A DNA stretch of 64,000 nt from an uncultured Aquimarina sp. (GTDB lineage: Bacteria; Bacteroidota; Bacteroidia; Flavobacteriales; Flavobacteriaceae): the NCBI GenBank assembly GCA_947498595.1, contig CANMKX010000016.1:1-64000 (forward strand), read 5' to 3'. The position numbers were made by a program, and so were the translations under genes. The notes under the pieces are model-generated. The model searched no databases and was not told the DNA's origin. It saw nothing but the letters and a program-made list of their open reading frames with translations. Below are positions 1 to 8,979 of the stretch, piece by piece; within the stretch, counting starts at the first letter, position 1; every line of letters starts with the position of its first letter.

Positions 1-1
1 G

Positions 2-136
2 ACCGCTCCTCTTCATAATTGGAGTTTGACCGTTCAACAACTTTATATTAAATTTGGGGAGAGAATCACACTGGATTTAAAAATCAATCCTCTTGGGGCT
101 AGCCCCAAGAGGATTGAATCATCGGACAGAGTTTAA
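2..136 (+). CDS. Possible 3' end of a protein gene, partial
   Basis: From base 2 the frame is open to a TAA at 134-136 and encodes about 44 residues (TAPLHNWSLTVQQLYIK followed by FGERITLDLKINP and ending ESSDRV). It reads like the C-terminus of a larger protein cut by the window edge, perhaps a transposase, but I cannot assign a family. A stem-loop at 170-202 just downstream would suit a gene ending here. The last third lies over a perfect 34-base palindrome, which is unusual for coding DNA and lowers confidence. Confidence 0.3.
   Translation, partial: TAPLHNWSLTVQQLYIKFGERITLDLKINPLGASPKRIESSDRV
84..117. repeat. Perfect 34-base palindrome
   Basis: The two 17-base arms are exactly complementary with no spacer; the centre reads TTGGGGCTAGCCCCAA. 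It is far more GC-rich than its surroundings. No T-run follows on either strand, so a simple terminator is not obvious. It could be an element end, a transcription-ending hairpin or a protein-binding site. Confidence 0.75.
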
Positions 137-169
137 TTTACAGACCCAAAGGATATTACCAAAGTGAAT

Positions 170-202
170 TACCTACAAAAATAGCACCAATTTTTGTAGG
201 TA
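170..202 (+). terminator. Stem-loop, probable terminator
   Basis: A 13-base-pair stem (arms 170-182 and 190-202, TACCTACAAAAAT paired with its complement) closes a 7-base loop. It sits 33 bases after the stop of the possible partial gene at the window start and faces the cupin gene end at 324, so it could serve either strand. Confidence 0.5.
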
Positions 203-323
203 GTTCAGGATTTAAAATTACCAACTCAGCCTTTTTAAAGCACTTTTATAGAAAAACTAAATTCGGGTATTATTCCCCCATTAAGAGAACATCTATTTTC
301 ATTCATTTTAGAGATTTACAAAT

Positions 324-662
324 CTATTCGTCATGTCTATCTCCACGAGTTGTAGGTTCTGAAATCACAATAAACTCTAAGTTTTCTGATTGATCATTCC
401 GAATTCTATGTTTCGTTTTTGGCAGTATATGAATTCCGTTACCACTTTCTATCTCTAACACTTCGTTTTCAACTTCAAAAGTTGCGATTCCTTTTAGGAT
501 TCTAAAAAACTGTTGAGAATTACTATGATAATGTTTTTTTTCTTGTGTTTTGGGTAGCATCAACTCCTCGATTACACTTAAACTTTGTGTTTTTACCAAA
601 TGCCACCCACTACAATTATCTCCCCATTTATAGTGTTCACTATTTTCTTTAGACTTTTTCAT
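324..662 (-). CDS. Cupin-domain protein
   Basis: A 112-residue single-domain cupin. The first metal-binding motif is visible at about residues 44-58 (HYHSNSQQFFRILKG, with two His and a Gln) and the second at about 76-88 (GIHILPKTKHRIRN, with His). Length and motifs suit a small metal-binding beta-barrel, but the substrate cannot be read from sequence. It is the last gene of a minus-strand group with the SRPBCC protein (18-base gap) and the AraC-type regulator upstream of that, so the three are probably transcribed together. No signal peptide; cytoplasmic. Confidence 0.8.
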   Translation of the reverse strand: MKKSKENSEHYKWGDNCSGWHLVKTQSLSVIEELMLPKTQEKKHYHSNSQQFFRILKGIATFEVENEVLEIESGNGIHILPKTKHRIRNDQSENLEFIVISEPTTRGDRHDE

Positions 663-680
663 TCTCTAATATTTTAATTA

Positions 681-1127
681 TTAATTCATCATCAATATTT
701 GCTTCATTTTATCAACAACCATATCCCAACTATTGATTGATTCTCTATATCGTTCTTCAGCTTTCGCTACTCCTTCAAAATCTTGTGTTATTTTTAATGT
801 TGTTCCTTGTTTTGATTTACTAATCTCATACGTTAAATAAGCATAATTTTCTGGAATATCTTCAATTTTTGCAGTAGGATCAAACATTGTAAATACGATT
901 TTTTCTTCTTCTTTAATTTCGACAATCTTTCCTTTTACATATATAATTTCTTGTCCATCATTTGTTTTCCCTTTCCAAATGATCGAACTATCAACAGTCC
1001 ATTGTGATAGTACTTTGCTACCAAACATATATTGCTGTGTCATTTCTGGATTGGTTAACAACTCCCATACTTTACTTTTATTTGCATTAAATTCGACTAC
1101 TTTTTTGATAACCTTTAATTTTTTCAT
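681..1127 (-). CDS. SRPBCC (AHSA1-like) domain protein
   Basis: A 148-residue protein of the START/Bet v1-like SRPBCC superfamily, resembling activator-of-Hsp90 homologues. The typical N-terminal pattern of a beta strand followed by a 'kVWelLTnPE' helix is seen at about residues 8-28, and a C-terminal helix (WDMVVDKMKQIL) closes the fold. These domains bind hydrophobic ligands; no ligand can be named. An ATG 30 bases further upstream is possible, but the start at 1127 is preceded by AAAGAAAG and gives the normal family N-terminus. It lies between a cupin gene and an AraC-type regulator on the same strand. Confidence 0.8.
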   Translation of the reverse strand: MKKLKVIKKVVEFNANKSKVWELLTNPEMTQQYMFGSKVLSQWTVDSSIIWKGKTNDGQEIIYVKGKIVEIKEEEKIVFTMFDPTAKIEDIPENYAYLTYEISKSKQGTTLKITQDFEGVAKAEERYRESINSWDMVVDKMKQILMMN

Positions 1128-1172
1128 CTTTCTTTTATAGGATAAATTAGAGGTCAAATTTGATGGAATTTC

Positions 1173-2075
1173 TTATTTTTTAATTGTAAAATCAGGAGTA
1201 TCTCTTATACTATTAGGAGGAACTCCAAATTCTTCTTTAAATGCTTTTGAAAAATGTTGCGGAGAACCATAACCAATCTCGTAAGCTATTTCTTTTGCAG
1301 ATTTAGAGGTTTCTAGCAATAATTTCTTTGCTAAGCTCATTCGGTTTTGATGGATATATCCAAAAACTGTTGTTCCAAAAAGTTCTTTAAATCCTCTTTT
1401 TAATTTGTATTCGTTTAGATTTACCAATTCGGCAAGTTCGTTCAATGTAAGTGGATTCTCAATTCGAGCGGATATTATTTCTTTTGCTCCTATTAGCTTC
1501 CTTTTATCTTTTTCGGATTTTATATAAGTAGTTAAATCTTGTTTATTATAGAGTTCTGCTTGCATTACAAGTAACTCTATACTTTTAGAATAAAGGAATA
1601 ATTCTTTAAGGTTATCTGAATATGAACAGTCAATCATTTCTTTGATTACAGCTTGTATCTTAAAATTATTAGTTTTCCATTCATTAGAGAGCATCGCATT
1701 CTCTTGATTCATGACTTTATCTGTAAATCTTTTAAGCGGCTCATTACCGTTTTTAGCTATTGCTACAAAAGACTCTACTGTAAAATTGATTCCAAAAGTT
1801 TCTATCAGATTTGTTTTGTTTTCCACTTCTATTTCGAGTCCTTTGGAATACATAATATTATTATGATGTCCTGATAATTGAAATGAAGAATTAAGTTGTG
1901 TAAACTTAAAATTATACGAGCCTTTTAATCCAAAATGAAGTCTTACGTATTCTGTGTCATTTTTAGATATATTTAATCCTGGGGAGGTATAATCTATAAT
2001 ATTATGAGAAAGCGTTAGCTTCTCTAATTCCCAAGATTTTGATGTCCGTTTTTTTATATTGTTCAATTGATTCAT
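1173..2075 (-). CDS. AraC-family transcriptional regulator
   Basis: A 300-residue regulator with a C-terminal AraC/XylS double helix-turn-helix at about residues 195-290 (LTLNELAELVNLNEYKLKRG, then the second helix-turn-helix with EIAYEIGYGSPQHFSKAFK and the conserved FG.P following). The N-terminal 180 residues would be the sensor domain, of unknown ligand. It is the first gene of a minus-strand trio with SRPBCC and cupin genes and diverges from another AraC-type gene starting 177 bases away. The shared intergenic region is a natural site for auto- and cross-regulation, which is inference. Confidence 0.88.
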   Translation of the reverse strand: MNQLNNIKKRTSKSWELEKLTLSHNIIDYTSPGLNISKNDTEYVRLHFGLKGSYNFKFTQLNSSFQLSGHHNNIMYSKGLEIEVENKTNLIETFGINFTVESFVAIAKNGNEPLKRFTDKVMNQENAMLSNEWKTNNFKIQAVIKEMIDCSYSDNLKELFLYSKSIELLVMQAELYNKQDLTTYIKSEKDKRKLIGAKEIISARIENPLTLNELAELVNLNEYKLKRGFKELFGTTVFGYIHQNRMSLAKKLLLETSKSAKEIAYEIGYGSPQHFSKAFKEEFGVPPNSIRDTPDFTIKK

Positions 2076-2251
2076 TTCTTAGGTTTACATCACTCGTGAG
2101 TATTTGTAAAATTACTTATTATTCATTTTCTTTTTCTTAAAATATTTATCTCCTAAAAAATTCTATGTAAAGTATCAGGAATTCGAAATTTTGTTTCATT
2201 TATCAACATGTTTTGAAAGTATCTTTGCCTTGTTTTAAATCATATAGAATC

Positions 2252-3163
2252 ATGACCAATTCTCTTCTTCAAATAAAAACAATTCAAGAGTTACATACTA
2301 TTTTTGGTTATCCAAATCCTAATCACCCGTTAATATCGGTCGTAGATTTATCACAAATAGCACTTCCCGATGATTCTTTAGGAGTAAAAGCTACTGCTTC
2401 TTTTTATACTATTGCCTTAAAATCTGCATCAAAACAAACATTTAAATACGGTAAGGAATTATTTGATTTTGACAATGGTTGTTTATATGGAATATCACCT
2501 CATCAAGTTGGTGAAGTTATGGAAGTTTACAAAAAAGGAGAAATGGAAGGTTGGGCGTTATATTTTCATCCAGATTTAATTCAAGGATATGATCTTGGTA
2601 ATCAAATCCGCAATTATAATTTTTTCTCTTATAATACTAATGAAGCTTTACATGTTTCGGAGACCGAAAAAGAAATCTTAATAAACCTTATTAATCAGAT
2701 ACAAAACGAATGTATTTCTAATATAGATACTTTTAGTCAAGACGTTTTGGTTGCTAGTATAACTCTTTTACTTCAATACATAAAAAGGTATTATAATCGG
2801 CAATTTATTACTCGTAAAAAAACAACTTCTAATCTTGTTCACCAATTTGAAGAAATACTCAATACTCTATTTATAGACAATGACTCTTTGGATAACATCC
2901 CGACTGTAAAAGATTTTGCTAGTCAATTAAATATATCACCTGCTTATCTAGCAGATTTACTCAAAAAGGAAACTGGAAAATCTCCTCTTGAGCATATACA
3001 TTATACAGTACTTGAAAAAGCTAAAAACTTATTAATGGGTAGTAATTTATCAGTATCAGAAATCGCGTATAAATTAGGTTTTGAATATCCTACCTATTTC
3101 ACCAGGCTCTTCAAAAATAAAACAGGAACAGCTCCCCTAGAATATAGAAATCATTTAAACTAA
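2252..3163 (+). CDS. AraC-family transcriptional regulator
   Basis: A regulator of about 303 residues. The C-terminal AraC-type DNA-binding domain occupies about residues 215-300 (VKDFASQLNISPAYLADLLK, then VSEIAYKLGFEYPTYFTRLF). The N-terminal part has the cupin-like sensor layout common in flavobacterial AraC proteins. The ATG at 2252 was chosen; a TTG at 2213 in the same frame adds 13 residues with no family match. It is followed after 5 bases by a membrane protein and then an NTF2-like protein, so it may regulate this small operon. Confidence 0.85.
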   Translation: MTNSLLQIKTIQELHTIFGYPNPNHPLISVVDLSQIALPDDSLGVKATASFYTIALKSASKQTFKYGKELFDFDNGCLYGISPHQVGEVMEVYKKGEMEGWALYFHPDLIQGYDLGNQIRNYNFFSYNTNEALHVSETEKEILINLINQIQNECISNIDTFSQDVLVASITLLLQYIKRYYNRQFITRKKTTSNLVHQFEEILNTLFIDNDSLDNIPTVKDFASQLNISPAYLADLLKKETGKSPLEHIHYTVLEKAKNLLMGSNLSVSEIAYKLGFEYPTYFTRLFKNKTGTAPLEYRNHLN

Positions 3164-3168
3164 AATCA

Positions 3169-3726
3169 ATGCATACAATTAAACAACTAGCTAACTGGAA
3201 AACCATTCTTCCTTTATTTACTATATTTATCTTATTCTCCTTTTATTTATTCCCAAAATATCAAGCCAAAATAAATTTGATCGCAGGAATCGAGATACAA
3301 TCGCTAGATGCTCGTTTTACATACTCAAATAACGATGTTATTGCATTATTTGACACAATCACTACTGAGGGGCGTCAACTATATTTTTTTATCTCTAGTC
3401 AATTAGATGCATTTTATCCTTTAGTATACGGTTTATTACTCTTTTTTATAATATTAAATTTAACTCGTAATTTGTCTGGAAAATGGTTTTACATTTCCTT
3501 CATTCCGTTTATTAGCATCTTATTTGATTATTTAGAAAACATTCATGTACAAAACCTACTAACTAATTATCCTAGCATTTCAACCAGCATGGTAAAATCT
3601 AGCGCTCTAATGACTCAATTAAAATGGTCTTTCTTTTCTTTATCATTACTCATTGTTTTAGTTTTCTTTATTTTCCTTGGTCTAAAAAAAATACGCAGTC
3701 AATATATAACATCTTCAAGCAAATAA
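3169..3726 (+). CDS. Small integral membrane protein
   Basis: A 185-residue protein with four hydrophobic segments, at about residues 12-30, 84-104, 110-130 and 150-170. Between the first two is an extracytoplasmic-length loop of about 50 residues. I do not recognise the family; similar four-helix proteins occur next to AraC-type regulators in flavobacteria. It starts 5 bases after the regulator gene and is probably translated from the same message. Confidence 0.7.
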   Translation: MHTIKQLANWKTILPLFTIFILFSFYLFPKYQAKINLIAGIEIQSLDARFTYSNNDVIALFDTITTEGRQLYFFISSQLDAFYPLVYGLLLFFIILNLTRNLSGKWFYISFIPFISILFDYLENIHVQNLLTNYPSISTSMVKSSALMTQLKWSFFSLSLLIVLVFFIFLGLKKIRSQYITSSSK

Positions 3727-3758
3727 AATTTCTTATTTTAGTATTAAAAAACTATTCT

Positions 3759-4136
3759 ATGTCTAGAAAAGAAATTGCCAAAAAGTATATCGAATATCTC
3801 GACGCAGGTAATTTAGATCAATTACTAAGTTTGTTTACATCTGATGCTATAATAAACTCACCTATTTATGGTCGCAAAAACTATATAGAATTCTATACCG
3901 ATTTATTTGCAGACACTACTAATTCATCATTAACAACTAAAGGTATTTTTGAAGATCATGATGCCCATCAAATTGCTTTGTATTTTAATTATCATTGGAC
4001 TCTTGCTTCAAAAAAAGAAGTCTACTTTGATGTAGTTGATATTTTAAAATTTGATTCGTTTAATAAAATTACTGAACTCACTATTATATATGATACTGTC
4101 ATAAGCCGTCAACTTGTACAGCAATTGAAATCATAA
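3759..4136 (+). CDS. NTF2-like (SnoaL-type) protein
   Basis: A 125-residue protein with the SnoaL/NTF2-like pattern: an N-terminal helix (IAKKYIEYLDAGNLDQLLSL), then a strand with FTSDAIINSPIYG, and a C-terminal beta sheet. This alpha+beta barrel is found in small isomerases and ligand-binding proteins; the catalytic role is unknown. The ATG at 3759 begins the domain; a longer frame from 3624 overlaps the membrane protein and adds unrelated hydrophobic residues. Third gene of the AraC-led plus-strand group. Confidence 0.75.
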   Translation: MSRKEIAKKYIEYLDAGNLDQLLSLFTSDAIINSPIYGRKNYIEFYTDLFADTTNSSLTTKGIFEDHDAHQIALYFNYHWTLASKKEVYFDVVDILKFDSFNKITELTIIYDTVISRQLVQQLKS

Positions 4137-4572
4137 TCTCTTATAAATAATATCGGTATTTTCTTTAATTAAAAGTCCTATATTATCTTCATCTAAACTA
4201 CATTTTCAACAAACAAAACAATTACCGTAACTCCATTACGGTGATACCACAAATTTTTGTAAAAACCTAAAAATCTTACTTTTAATCACTTGTAATTATC
4301 TTTTATTGTAGTACTTTTAAGGTAAGAATAATGACAATTTAGAATCTTCTTTTTTCTTATAAAATAAACTGTCATACTTATTTAATGGTAAAACAATTCT
4401 TTTTACCTCCATAAGTATTCACCAAGATAGGTTTCCTATCTTCTTCATGTTTATTTTTTGGTTGAGATTTTTTTATGTTGACATATAATTAAATTCTTTT
4501 TGATTTTTTAATACTAGTTCAAGAAATCAAAAAACCAAAGTAAATTAAATCATAATTAAAAATTAAAAACTT
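4137..4572. other. Gene-free region before hcp with two hairpins
   Basis: No convincing gene. Two stem-loops are visible: 4224-4242 (7-base-pair stem, 5-base loop) and 4424-4442 (AAGATAGG paired with CCTATCTT, 3-base loop). The last 90 bases before hcp should hold its promoter, but I found no clean TAnnTTTG element. Confidence 0.6.
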
Positions 4573-4971
4573 ATGGGATCTTTTAGAGCCTCTTTAGAAA
4601 TCGGTGGAAAAACATTTGACGTACTATATTCTGAATACGTTTTCAGTAGAGATACTGATAAAAAAGGAAAAGTAGCTTCTGGAGTATTTGGAGGAAGAGT
4701 TACTGCTGAAATCGAATCAACTGAAGACACTTCGGTTATCGAAGCAATGTTAAACAGTCAATTTAAATCTGTTGAAGGTAAAATCGTCTACAAAAAGACA
4801 GACGAAGATGCTAAAATGAAAGAAATTGAATTTAAGAACGCTTATATCGTATATTATAAAGAAACATTAGATGTTAATAACGATGTACCAATGAGAATTC
4901 GCTTTACAGTATCGGCAGAAGAAATGTCTGTTGGTAATGCTGCAATTGATAATCGTTGGCCTAAAGCTTAA
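4573..4971 (+). CDS. tssD: T6SS tube protein Hcp (TssD)
   Basis: A 132-residue Hcp-like protein of the Bacteroidota T6SSiii type. The N-terminus (MGSFRASLEIGGKTFDVLY) and the central strand after VFGGRVTAEIEST are typical of this family. Hcp forms stacked hexameric rings that make the inner tube expelled with the VgrG spike. It is followed by a stem-loop at 4981-5006 that would leave hcp as a separate abundant message with partial read-through into the spike and effector genes. The structural operon lies on the opposite strand from 37689 down to 22747. Confidence 0.92.
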   Translation: MGSFRASLEIGGKTFDVLYSEYVFSRDTDKKGKVASGVFGGRVTAEIESTEDTSVIEAMLNSQFKSVEGKIVYKKTDEDAKMKEIEFKNAYIVYYKETLDVNNDVPMRIRFTVSAEEMSVGNAAIDNRWPKA

Positions 4972-4980
4972 TGAATAATT

Positions 4981-5006
4981 ACGAGTAGGTGTAAAAACCT
5001 ACTCGT
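4981..5006 (+). terminator. Stem-loop after hcp
   Basis: A 10-base-pair stem (ACGAGTAGGT paired with ACCTACTCGT) closes a 6-base loop, 9 bases after the hcp stop. There is no T-run, so it may act as a partial terminator or protect the 3' end of the hcp message. Confidence 0.6.
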
Positions 5007-5243
5007 ATACTAGAATATAAAATATTGATTGTTACATACTATTTGTTATTTCTATTTATCCTATCCAAACTATTTATAGAACAACTTACTACATCAATAT
5101 TGATTAAAAAACAGTACTTTTTCAATACAATCTATCGAAGTAAGTAATTGATATTGAATAAATAAAATAATTACGCAGCAATTTTCCTATATAATTGCTT
5201 GCCTTTAAAAATTACCAATAGTTAGAATGTAAATAAGTATTGT

Positions 5244-5891
5244 ATGTATCTCGTATTCAAACATTGTATTGCTAGCATCTTAGGAATAGGCTGTGAAGAT
5301 TCAAAACATAACATGATATCACCTATTGATCAAAAAAATCAATTTCGTAAAGGTGCTAAAAACGATATACAAGCCATTACAATACAAAATACGATTCCAG
5401 TATCTAATACTTTTCTTAATATTAATGAAACAACATTAATTTCTAATGTCGTAGTTTTTTCATCTTTTAATCATACGTTATCCATTTTTCACCATTCTTC
5501 AATCGAAAAAAAGAAAATATATCTTACAACTCTATTCTTAAAAAGCTGTAAGAATGACGATTTTGATCAAGTATTAAAATTAAACACACACACAAATACC
5601 TACATAGAAAAAGAACAACAACACAACACGTTATTTTCTATTATCAATCATAAAAAACATAACCAAACTCCTATTCATTCCATTCAAATTAATGGGATGT
5701 GGATCCTTCAAAAAAAACATATTTCTATAAATCAGGTAACAACTGATCAAGAAATACAGCATATAAAAAAGAATCAATTAATGTTATACAAAAACAAGGA
5801 AACAGACTTTAACTCATTCATTTATAGAGTTAATATTTCTTGTTTCCAACCAATATATAACATTGATTTAAATATAACAAAAGCATCATGA
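5244..5891 (+). CDS. Unknown protein between hcp and vgrG
   Basis: A 215-residue frame with no family I recognise. It has no signal peptide or membrane helix, is rich in Asn, Ile, Lys and His, and has scattered strand-like stretches. Its stop overlaps the vgrG start (ATGA at 5888-5891), which supports real, coupled translation. Position between Hcp and VgrG suggests a spike-assembly or effector-loading role, which is inference only. The true start may lie downstream of 5244. Confidence 0.55.
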   Translation: MYLVFKHCIASILGIGCEDSKHNMISPIDQKNQFRKGAKNDIQAITIQNTIPVSNTFLNINETTLISNVVVFSSFNHTLSIFHHSSIEKKKIYLTTLFLKSCKNDDFDQVLKLNTHTNTYIEKEQQHNTLFSIINHKKHNQTPIHSIQINGMWILQKKHISINQVTTDQEIQHIKKNQLMLYKNKETDFNSFIYRVNISCFQPIYNIDLNITKAS

Positions 5892-7642
5892 TAAAGCCAA
5901 AAACTACGATCAGTATCGATGGAGAGTTTCTATCTAACTTTGAACATATTTCTTTAAGTCAATCAATAAACGATCATCATTATTTTGAAGTAGTTGTTGA
6001 TTATCACACTATTGAATCTCTAGGAGGTCATACCTTGGATAAATCAAAAAAATGGTTAGGAAAACCTGTTGTAATTAGCTTTAATGAAAAAGAATTTTTA
6101 GGTGTTATAGCTAATGTCCAAATTACCCATGATAATGGATATAATGGCCATTTAATGATTAGCGGATATTCAAAAACAATTCTATTAGAAGCTGGAGAGC
6201 ATATACAATCTTGGTTAGAAAAAGATTTAACTACCATTGTTAATGACACCATCAATGCTGCGGGAATACAGGCTGTAGTTTCTCCTGTTTTCTCTGCTCC
6301 AATAGAATATCAAGTTCAATATGAAGAAAGTCATTTTCAATTTATACAACGCTTAGCAAAACAATACAATGAGTGGTTGTACTATGACGGTATAAAACTT
6401 GTTTTTGGTAAGCCAAAATTAGAAGAACCTATTGCTGTTGAATATGGAAAAGACATGAGCACTATCCGAGTTTCAATACAAGCACAAGCGAGCGGTCGTA
6501 ATCATTTTTCGTACAATCCTCTTGACGATAAAAAAAATGAATCTAAAACAAAAGATACTGTTTCTGGACTGAATGAACTTGGTAATTTTGCCTTTAATGC
6601 TTCTAAAGATTTTTATAGCATAACTCCTAATACATTTTCTGCTGCCAGAGTAAAAGACAAAAGTGAAATTGATACTATTTTAAAAAATAAACAATCTAGT
6701 GCTGTAGCCGATATTAATGTACTAAGTGGTGTAAGTCATAAACAAGGGTTGACTATCGGAAGTGTCATTAAAGTAAGTTCTGCACGTTACGAAAGTGGAA
6801 GTTTTGATATCAAAAACTATGGCGAATATATCATCACAGAAATTGTACACAAAGCAACAGGCTCTCATGAATATAGCAATCAATTTAAGGCCATATCCTC
6901 TGGGGTTGAGTTTTTACCAGAACCAACAATAGCTATGCCTGTAGCGCAACCGCAAATTGCGACAGTCTTATCGAATGATGATCCAAAGAAAAAAGGAAGA
7001 GTTCAGGTACAATTTCAATGGCAATCTGGTGCTGCAAAAACTTCATGGTTACGCGTTATGTCTCCAGATGCAGGAAAGAGCGATCAAGTAGGAACCAATC
7101 GTGGTTTTGTTCATATCCCCGAAGTCGACGATCAAGTAATGATTGGATTTAGATACAACGATCCTAACAGGCCTTTTGTTATGGGAAGCTTGTTTAGTGG
7201 TACTACGGGTGCTGGTGGATCTGATGGAAACAAAATAAAAAGCTTAACCACTCGTACTGGAAGCACTATTACTTTTGACGATAGCGAAGGTAAAGGAAAT
7301 ATTACTGTGAGTGATCCTAGTGGTAATGTAATTACACTAAACGGAGATGAGACTATCACTATTTCTGCTCCAAAAAGCATTACTCTTAACTCTAAAGAAA
7401 TAACTCTAAATGCCGAAGATAAAATCACGCTAAAAGGAGATAACCTGGTTGATATCAACTCTAAAGAGATTGTTGGAACTGCGAAAAACAAAATGGACCT
7501 TAAAAGCGATGCTAATATGAGCATTACTTCTAAAACTAAAGAAGAAAAGCACATGAAATACAATCTAGAAGCACAAGCAACTGTAGACATTAATGGTACA
7601 GCAATGACCAATGTTAAAGGTGGAATGGTAAATCTTAATTAA
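5888..7642 (+). CDS. tssI: T6SS spike protein VgrG (TssI)
   Basis: A 584-residue VgrG. The gp27-like base covers roughly residues 1-340, the gp5-like OB fold about 350-440 (KKKGRVQVQFQWQSG, then FVHIPEVDDQVMIGF and NDPNRPFVMGSLFSG), and a repetitive beta-helix needle follows from about 450 (ISAPKSITLNSKEITLNAED). It ends shortly after the needle, so it carries no effector extension of its own. It forms the trimeric spike on the Hcp tube and should be capped by the PAAR protein encoded two genes downstream. Start overlaps the upstream gene by 4 bases. Confidence 0.95.
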   Translation: MIKPKTTISIDGEFLSNFEHISLSQSINDHHYFEVVVDYHTIESLGGHTLDKSKKWLGKPVVISFNEKEFLGVIANVQITHDNGYNGHLMISGYSKTILLEAGEHIQSWLEKDLTTIVNDTINAAGIQAVVSPVFSAPIEYQVQYEESHFQFIQRLAKQYNEWLYYDGIKLVFGKPKLEEPIAVEYGKDMSTIRVSIQAQASGRNHFSYNPLDDKKNESKTKDTVSGLNELGNFAFNASKDFYSITPNTFSAARVKDKSEIDTILKNKQSSAVADINVLSGVSHKQGLTIGSVIKVSSARYESGSFDIKNYGEYIITEIVHKATGSHEYSNQFKAISSGVEFLPEPTIAMPVAQPQIATVLSNDDPKKKGRVQVQFQWQSGAAKTSWLRVMSPDAGKSDQVGTNRGFVHIPEVDDQVMIGFRYNDPNRPFVMGSLFSGTTGAGGSDGNKIKSLTTRTGSTITFDDSEGKGNITVSDPSGNVITLNGDETITISAPKSITLNSKEITLNAEDKITLKGDNLVDINSKEIVGTAKNKMDLKSDANMSITSKTKEEKHMKYNLEAQATVDINGTAMTNVKGGMVNLN

Positions 7643-7648
7643 TTTTTC

Positions 7649-8968
7649 ATGAGTACTTTTAAAGAAGAAAATGCCATTACTTATCGACTTGCTAAAATGC
7701 AAAAAAAATGGATTCAATTTATTTGTAAGAAAGCCAAAGTAATACGTTGGCTCGTCGATAAAGATGAAGCCAGAATGGTGAAAGCATTTGCTGTTACCGA
7801 AGCTTCTGAACATGGCAAAATAGAAGATTTATTTATCAATTTTGAAACTCCCTTTATCGATCCTAAACTCTATGGAAAAACACTTGCAAATGATTTTGTA
7901 ACACTTTGGAATAGCAAAGAAGCAAGAGAAGAGGTTGCTCACGCTAATGTACTTCCGCAATGGGATGATACTCCATATCAAGAGATACAAGAAAAAGACA
8001 GTCATTTATCATTTTTACAATGCATGTCTTCTTTTGCAGACGCTATAGATGATAAAACTAATATCGTTTTATTTCTTTCTCCTTCAGAATTAAATAACGG
8101 TGCTACTTTTGCTAATTGGGTTTTAGATGCTGCAGAAAGTTTACCTAGTAATTTAAAAATCATGGTTTGCGATCTCAAAGAAAAGCCTCATTTCAAAAAT
8201 TTTGAAGAATCCAAAACACATATAACACTTGAAGCCGATCTCGATATGAGAGGAGCTATACGCGAGTTAATTACTGCAGGAGATACTAACAATCCAGCTA
8301 TTGGGGTGAATCTTTGTATTTTAAATCTTACAGAAGCTAGCGGTAAAAAAGATATCAAAGCAATACATCATTGGGGAAAAGAAGGAATTCGCTTGGCCAA
8401 AGAAACTGGGTTTGCTAGTATTCATGCAACCGTTTTATTAGCATATGGTAGCGCTTTTTATCAATTAAAGAAATTTGACCTTGCATTAGATTTATATCAT
8501 AAAGCCGAAATAATAAGTCTTGAAGGATTATCGACCGAAGATACGGTCTCTGCTACTTTACTTATACAAGCCTATCATTTTCAAGCAGCCACCTATCTTT
8601 ATACCAAAAAGAAAGAGAAAGCCTTTGATTATTATCAAAAGACAGCTACTGAAGCATTCTCTCAAAAAAACACACTTCTTTATTTAGAAGCCTCTAGACA
8701 AGCCGCTTATATCGCAAAAAAAAGATATGAAGATGAGCAAGCATATACGATTCTTAAAGATACTTATAGCGAAGGAAAAAAACTGGCGCCACACACTAGC
8801 AAATTTTCATCTATGCTTCTTATCTGTGTAGGATTACATGCATATGCTGATGATTTTGGAAATGACATTCTCAAAAACGAAGTTTCTTCTTATGCTACAA
8901 CTATTTGGGGAGAACACTGGCAAGATCTTTCTGAAAAGGAAGCTTATGAAACTATACTAACTGCTTAA
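7649..8968 (+). CDS. TPR-like protein between VgrG and PAAR, possible effector adaptor
   Basis: A 439-residue soluble protein. The first 210 residues are of unknown fold; from about residue 235 to 400 the sequence is helical with TPR-like pairs (ALDLYHKAEIISLEG, then KAFDYYQKTATEA, then EASRQAAYIAKKRYEDEQAY). No signal peptide or membrane segment. It starts 6 bases after vgrG and ends 11 bases before the PAAR gene, so it belongs to the spike/effector operon. By analogy with DUF4123 and EagR adaptors that load VgrG- or PAAR-linked effectors, it may hold the PAAR-Rhs cargo; that role is inferred from position. Confidence 0.75.
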   Translation: MSTFKEENAITYRLAKMQKKWIQFICKKAKVIRWLVDKDEARMVKAFAVTEASEHGKIEDLFINFETPFIDPKLYGKTLANDFVTLWNSKEAREEVAHANVLPQWDDTPYQEIQEKDSHLSFLQCMSSFADAIDDKTNIVLFLSPSELNNGATFANWVLDAAESLPSNLKIMVCDLKEKPHFKNFEESKTHITLEADLDMRGAIRELITAGDTNNPAIGVNLCILNLTEASGKKDIKAIHHWGKEGIRLAKETGFASIHATVLLAYGSAFYQLKKFDLALDLYHKAEIISLEGLSTEDTVSATLLIQAYHFQAATYLYTKKKEKAFDYYQKTATEAFSQKNTLLYLEASRQAAYIAKKRYEDEQAYTILKDTYSEGKKLAPHTSKFSSMLLICVGLHAYADDFGNDILKNEVSSYATTIWGEHWQDLSEKEAYETILTA

Positions 8969-8979
8969 AAAATCAATTC

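Noticed and set aside
7132-7611. 159-residue frame antisense to the VgrG needle
   Set aside because: A shadow of the repetitive beta-helix coding sequence; no start context or family.
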